From the NCBI GenBank assembly GCA_023313575.1, contig JAJTTP010000014.1, positions 1,169,187 through 1,233,186 on the forward strand: a DNA stretch of 64,000 nucleotides. Direction: 5' to 3'. Below the pieces are notes generated by a model, which made no database searches, was not told the origin of the DNA, and was given only the letters and a program-made list of their open reading frames with translations. This DNA is from Eutypella sp. D-1. Lineage: Eukaryota > Ascomycota > Sordariomycetes > Xylariales > Diatrypaceae. This document shows, one piece after another, positions 62,455 to 64,000 of this stretch. The stretch's first letter is position 1. Every line of letters starts with the position of its first letter. The translations under genes and the position numbers were made by a program.

Positions 62455-64000
62455 TATCCCCGATAGTTTTTATAAAATAGTAATACTAATAATATATTAA
62501 ATAAATAACGCGGTTTTAACAGTAATTTTAAATAATTTATTTAATTTGTTTATAAACAAACTTATTTTAATATCGGTTAATTTAAACCGAAAAGCGTTAC
62601 GTATTTAATTATTAATCTTTTATAACGTATATTACGATCGGCATTACGTAAGTTTTAACGGCTTTAACGGGTTTATTTAAAAAAACTTTTATATACGACT
62701 TTATTAAAATATTATATATAATTAACTATTTATACCGTTTTATGACTTTATTTAATAACGTGTTTTTTTAAATTAAATCATAAATTAAAAAAAATGTTAA
62801 ATTAACGGATTAAATTTTTTAAACCCTTAACTTTAAAAGTATTATTAATAACTGTTTTAATTTTAAATATTTTACTTTTATAAAAATATTTAAGCTTATA
62901 TTTAATTAGGTCGAAAAATAAAACGTTATTTTTTCCTTAATTAAATACGTTATTTATATTTATCACGAAGGCTATAATCGTATAAATGGTTATTAAACCG
63001 GTATATAAAATAAGAATATTATTTATATATCCGAATTTGATATTAACTATTAATTCTTTTCGTAATATTAGTTTTATATATAGCATAAAAACTAAAAGAT
63101 ATAAAAAACCTTCATAAAACGTTATAAAATAAAAAGATAAAATCGATAATAACGTTTTTTATACAAATAACGGCCCGCCGATCCGTTATAAAAAAATCCA
63201 TTTATTATATAAATTTTATATTTTATTTTTATTATTTTAAGCGAAAGATAAAACGATTTTATAAAATATCGTTAAAAACGTTTAATATATTTATAATTAA
63301 TAATAACGTAACATTTCCGCGGGTAAACCCTTATTTAACGTCGTAAATAATATAAATAATTAAATTAGCCGTTAATTGTTTTAAAAAAGTACCGAATTAT
63401 TACGGGTAAAATATTTTATAACGTAAAGCTTATACCGTTATACGCTTAATTATTAACTTTTTAAACCTTTTTTTAAATACGAAAATAAAAATATAAGTTT
63501 TTAAAACTTAAATTTAATAAAGTATAATTTATTTATTTTAAAAAATATAATTATTTCCGTTATTATAAAAACTTATAAATAACAGTTACAACGTAAATAT
63601 ATTTTATATAATATACGTACCGTTTTATTTATCGCTAATTAAACCAGTTATAAAAATATCGTTATTAAACCGTTTTTACTGGGCGCCTTTAACGGGGTAC
63701 GGATATATATTTTTTTATTTCCGTTATTAATACCCGGAGATTTTATAAAAAAGTCGGTGTAAATTTATTACGCATTTTCGTAATAAAATTCGTTTTAATT
63801 TTATAATTATAATAATTATTATAAGTTTATAATATTTTTATTAATTGTTTAAAAAATTAATACTTTATAACGTAATAAATTAATTTTTTTTACGGTGTCG
63901 CTAATTATTTTATCTTCATTTTTATTAATAATAAGCAGAAATTATTTTTAAGCTTATATTAACCGATAATTTTAAAAGTATTTTTATCGTTATTAAGGCC
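62455..64000 (-). mobile_element. LINE family 1, minus, continuing past the right edge
   Basis: It resumes after the LTR element with TATCCCCGATAG, colinear with ~38392-39900 and ~45287-46900, including the ATATTACGATCGG landmark (62630) and the RT region, and runs off the window. No open frame. Confidence 0.75.

Noticed and set aside
17371..64000. CRISPR-like or structured array from the repeated TCATCATTATT motifs
   Set aside because: Each occurrence is the 3' tail of a separate LINE or SINE copy in varied orientation; there are no regular spacers.
16967..64000. Mitochondrial or centromeric origin of the AT-rich DNA
   Set aside because: There are no mitochondrial genes, and the block is composed of identifiable retrotransposons with RIP decay. 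A centromere cannot be excluded, but nothing in the sequence specifically indicates one.

Overview
The window is nuclear DNA from a filamentous ascomycete (Pezizomycotina, most likely a Sordariomycete; this placement is an inference). It has two sharply different compartments. Positions 1 to about 16,966 are ordinary, gene-dense DNA of balanced composition. Positions 16,967 to 64,000 are a very AT-rich block with almost no CA/TG dinucleotides and a large excess of TA. That is the signature of repeat-induced point mutation (RIP).

Gene compartment, left to right: an AT-hook protein (minus, running off the left edge); a mitochondrial-type hotdog thioesterase (plus); adenylylsulfate (APS) kinase, MET14 type (plus); V-ATPase subunit C, VMA5 (minus); the ribosome-biogenesis factor Mak21/Noc1 (minus); a mitochondrial-type prolyl-tRNA synthetase (plus); and 3'(2'),5'-bisphosphate nucleotidase, MET22/HAL2 (minus). 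Introns were placed by frame, GT..AG and family alignment. They are 57-222 nt long with GTRNGT-like donors, and several have CTAAC-like branch points. APS kinase makes PAPS for sulfate assimilation and MET22 destroys the PAP by-product, so two steps of one pathway lie about 9 kb apart. The rest are housekeeping genes for proton pumping, 60S assembly and mitochondrial translation. Intergenic spacers carry many CCTAGGTA/GGTACC-type palindromic motifs.

AT-rich compartment: I find no intact gene. It is a stack of nested, RIP-mutated retrotransposons. (1) A Tad1-like LINE of about 6.4 kb occurs in many copies. Three are essentially full length: 27,511-33,965 plus; 36,936-43,789 minus, split by a solo LTR; and 43,847-50,260 minus. 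There are also several fragments. (2) A tRNA-derived SINE of about 0.9 kb shares its roughly 190-bp 3' end and TCAT/TTA-rich tail with that LINE, indicating a SINE/LINE partnership. (3) A second LINE lineage (50,966-55,560) is split by the best preserved SINE copy. (4) A full-length Ty3/gypsy chromovirus (55,619-62,454) has two LTRs, a gag zinc knuckle, RT, RNase H, integrase and a chromodomain, all broken by RIP. (5) A solo LTR at 38,479-38,906 has escaped RIP and has a perfect 5-bp target duplication. (6) An LTR at 16,967-17,370 forms the exact boundary between the compartments, only 123 bp from the MET22 start codon. Target-site duplications and empty sites inside the window allow a relative insertion history to be read directly.

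No new kind of system with intact genes was found. The most interesting material is the nested repeat archaeology: the SINE/LINE tail sharing, the RIP escapees, and the gene/heterochromatin boundary at MET22.
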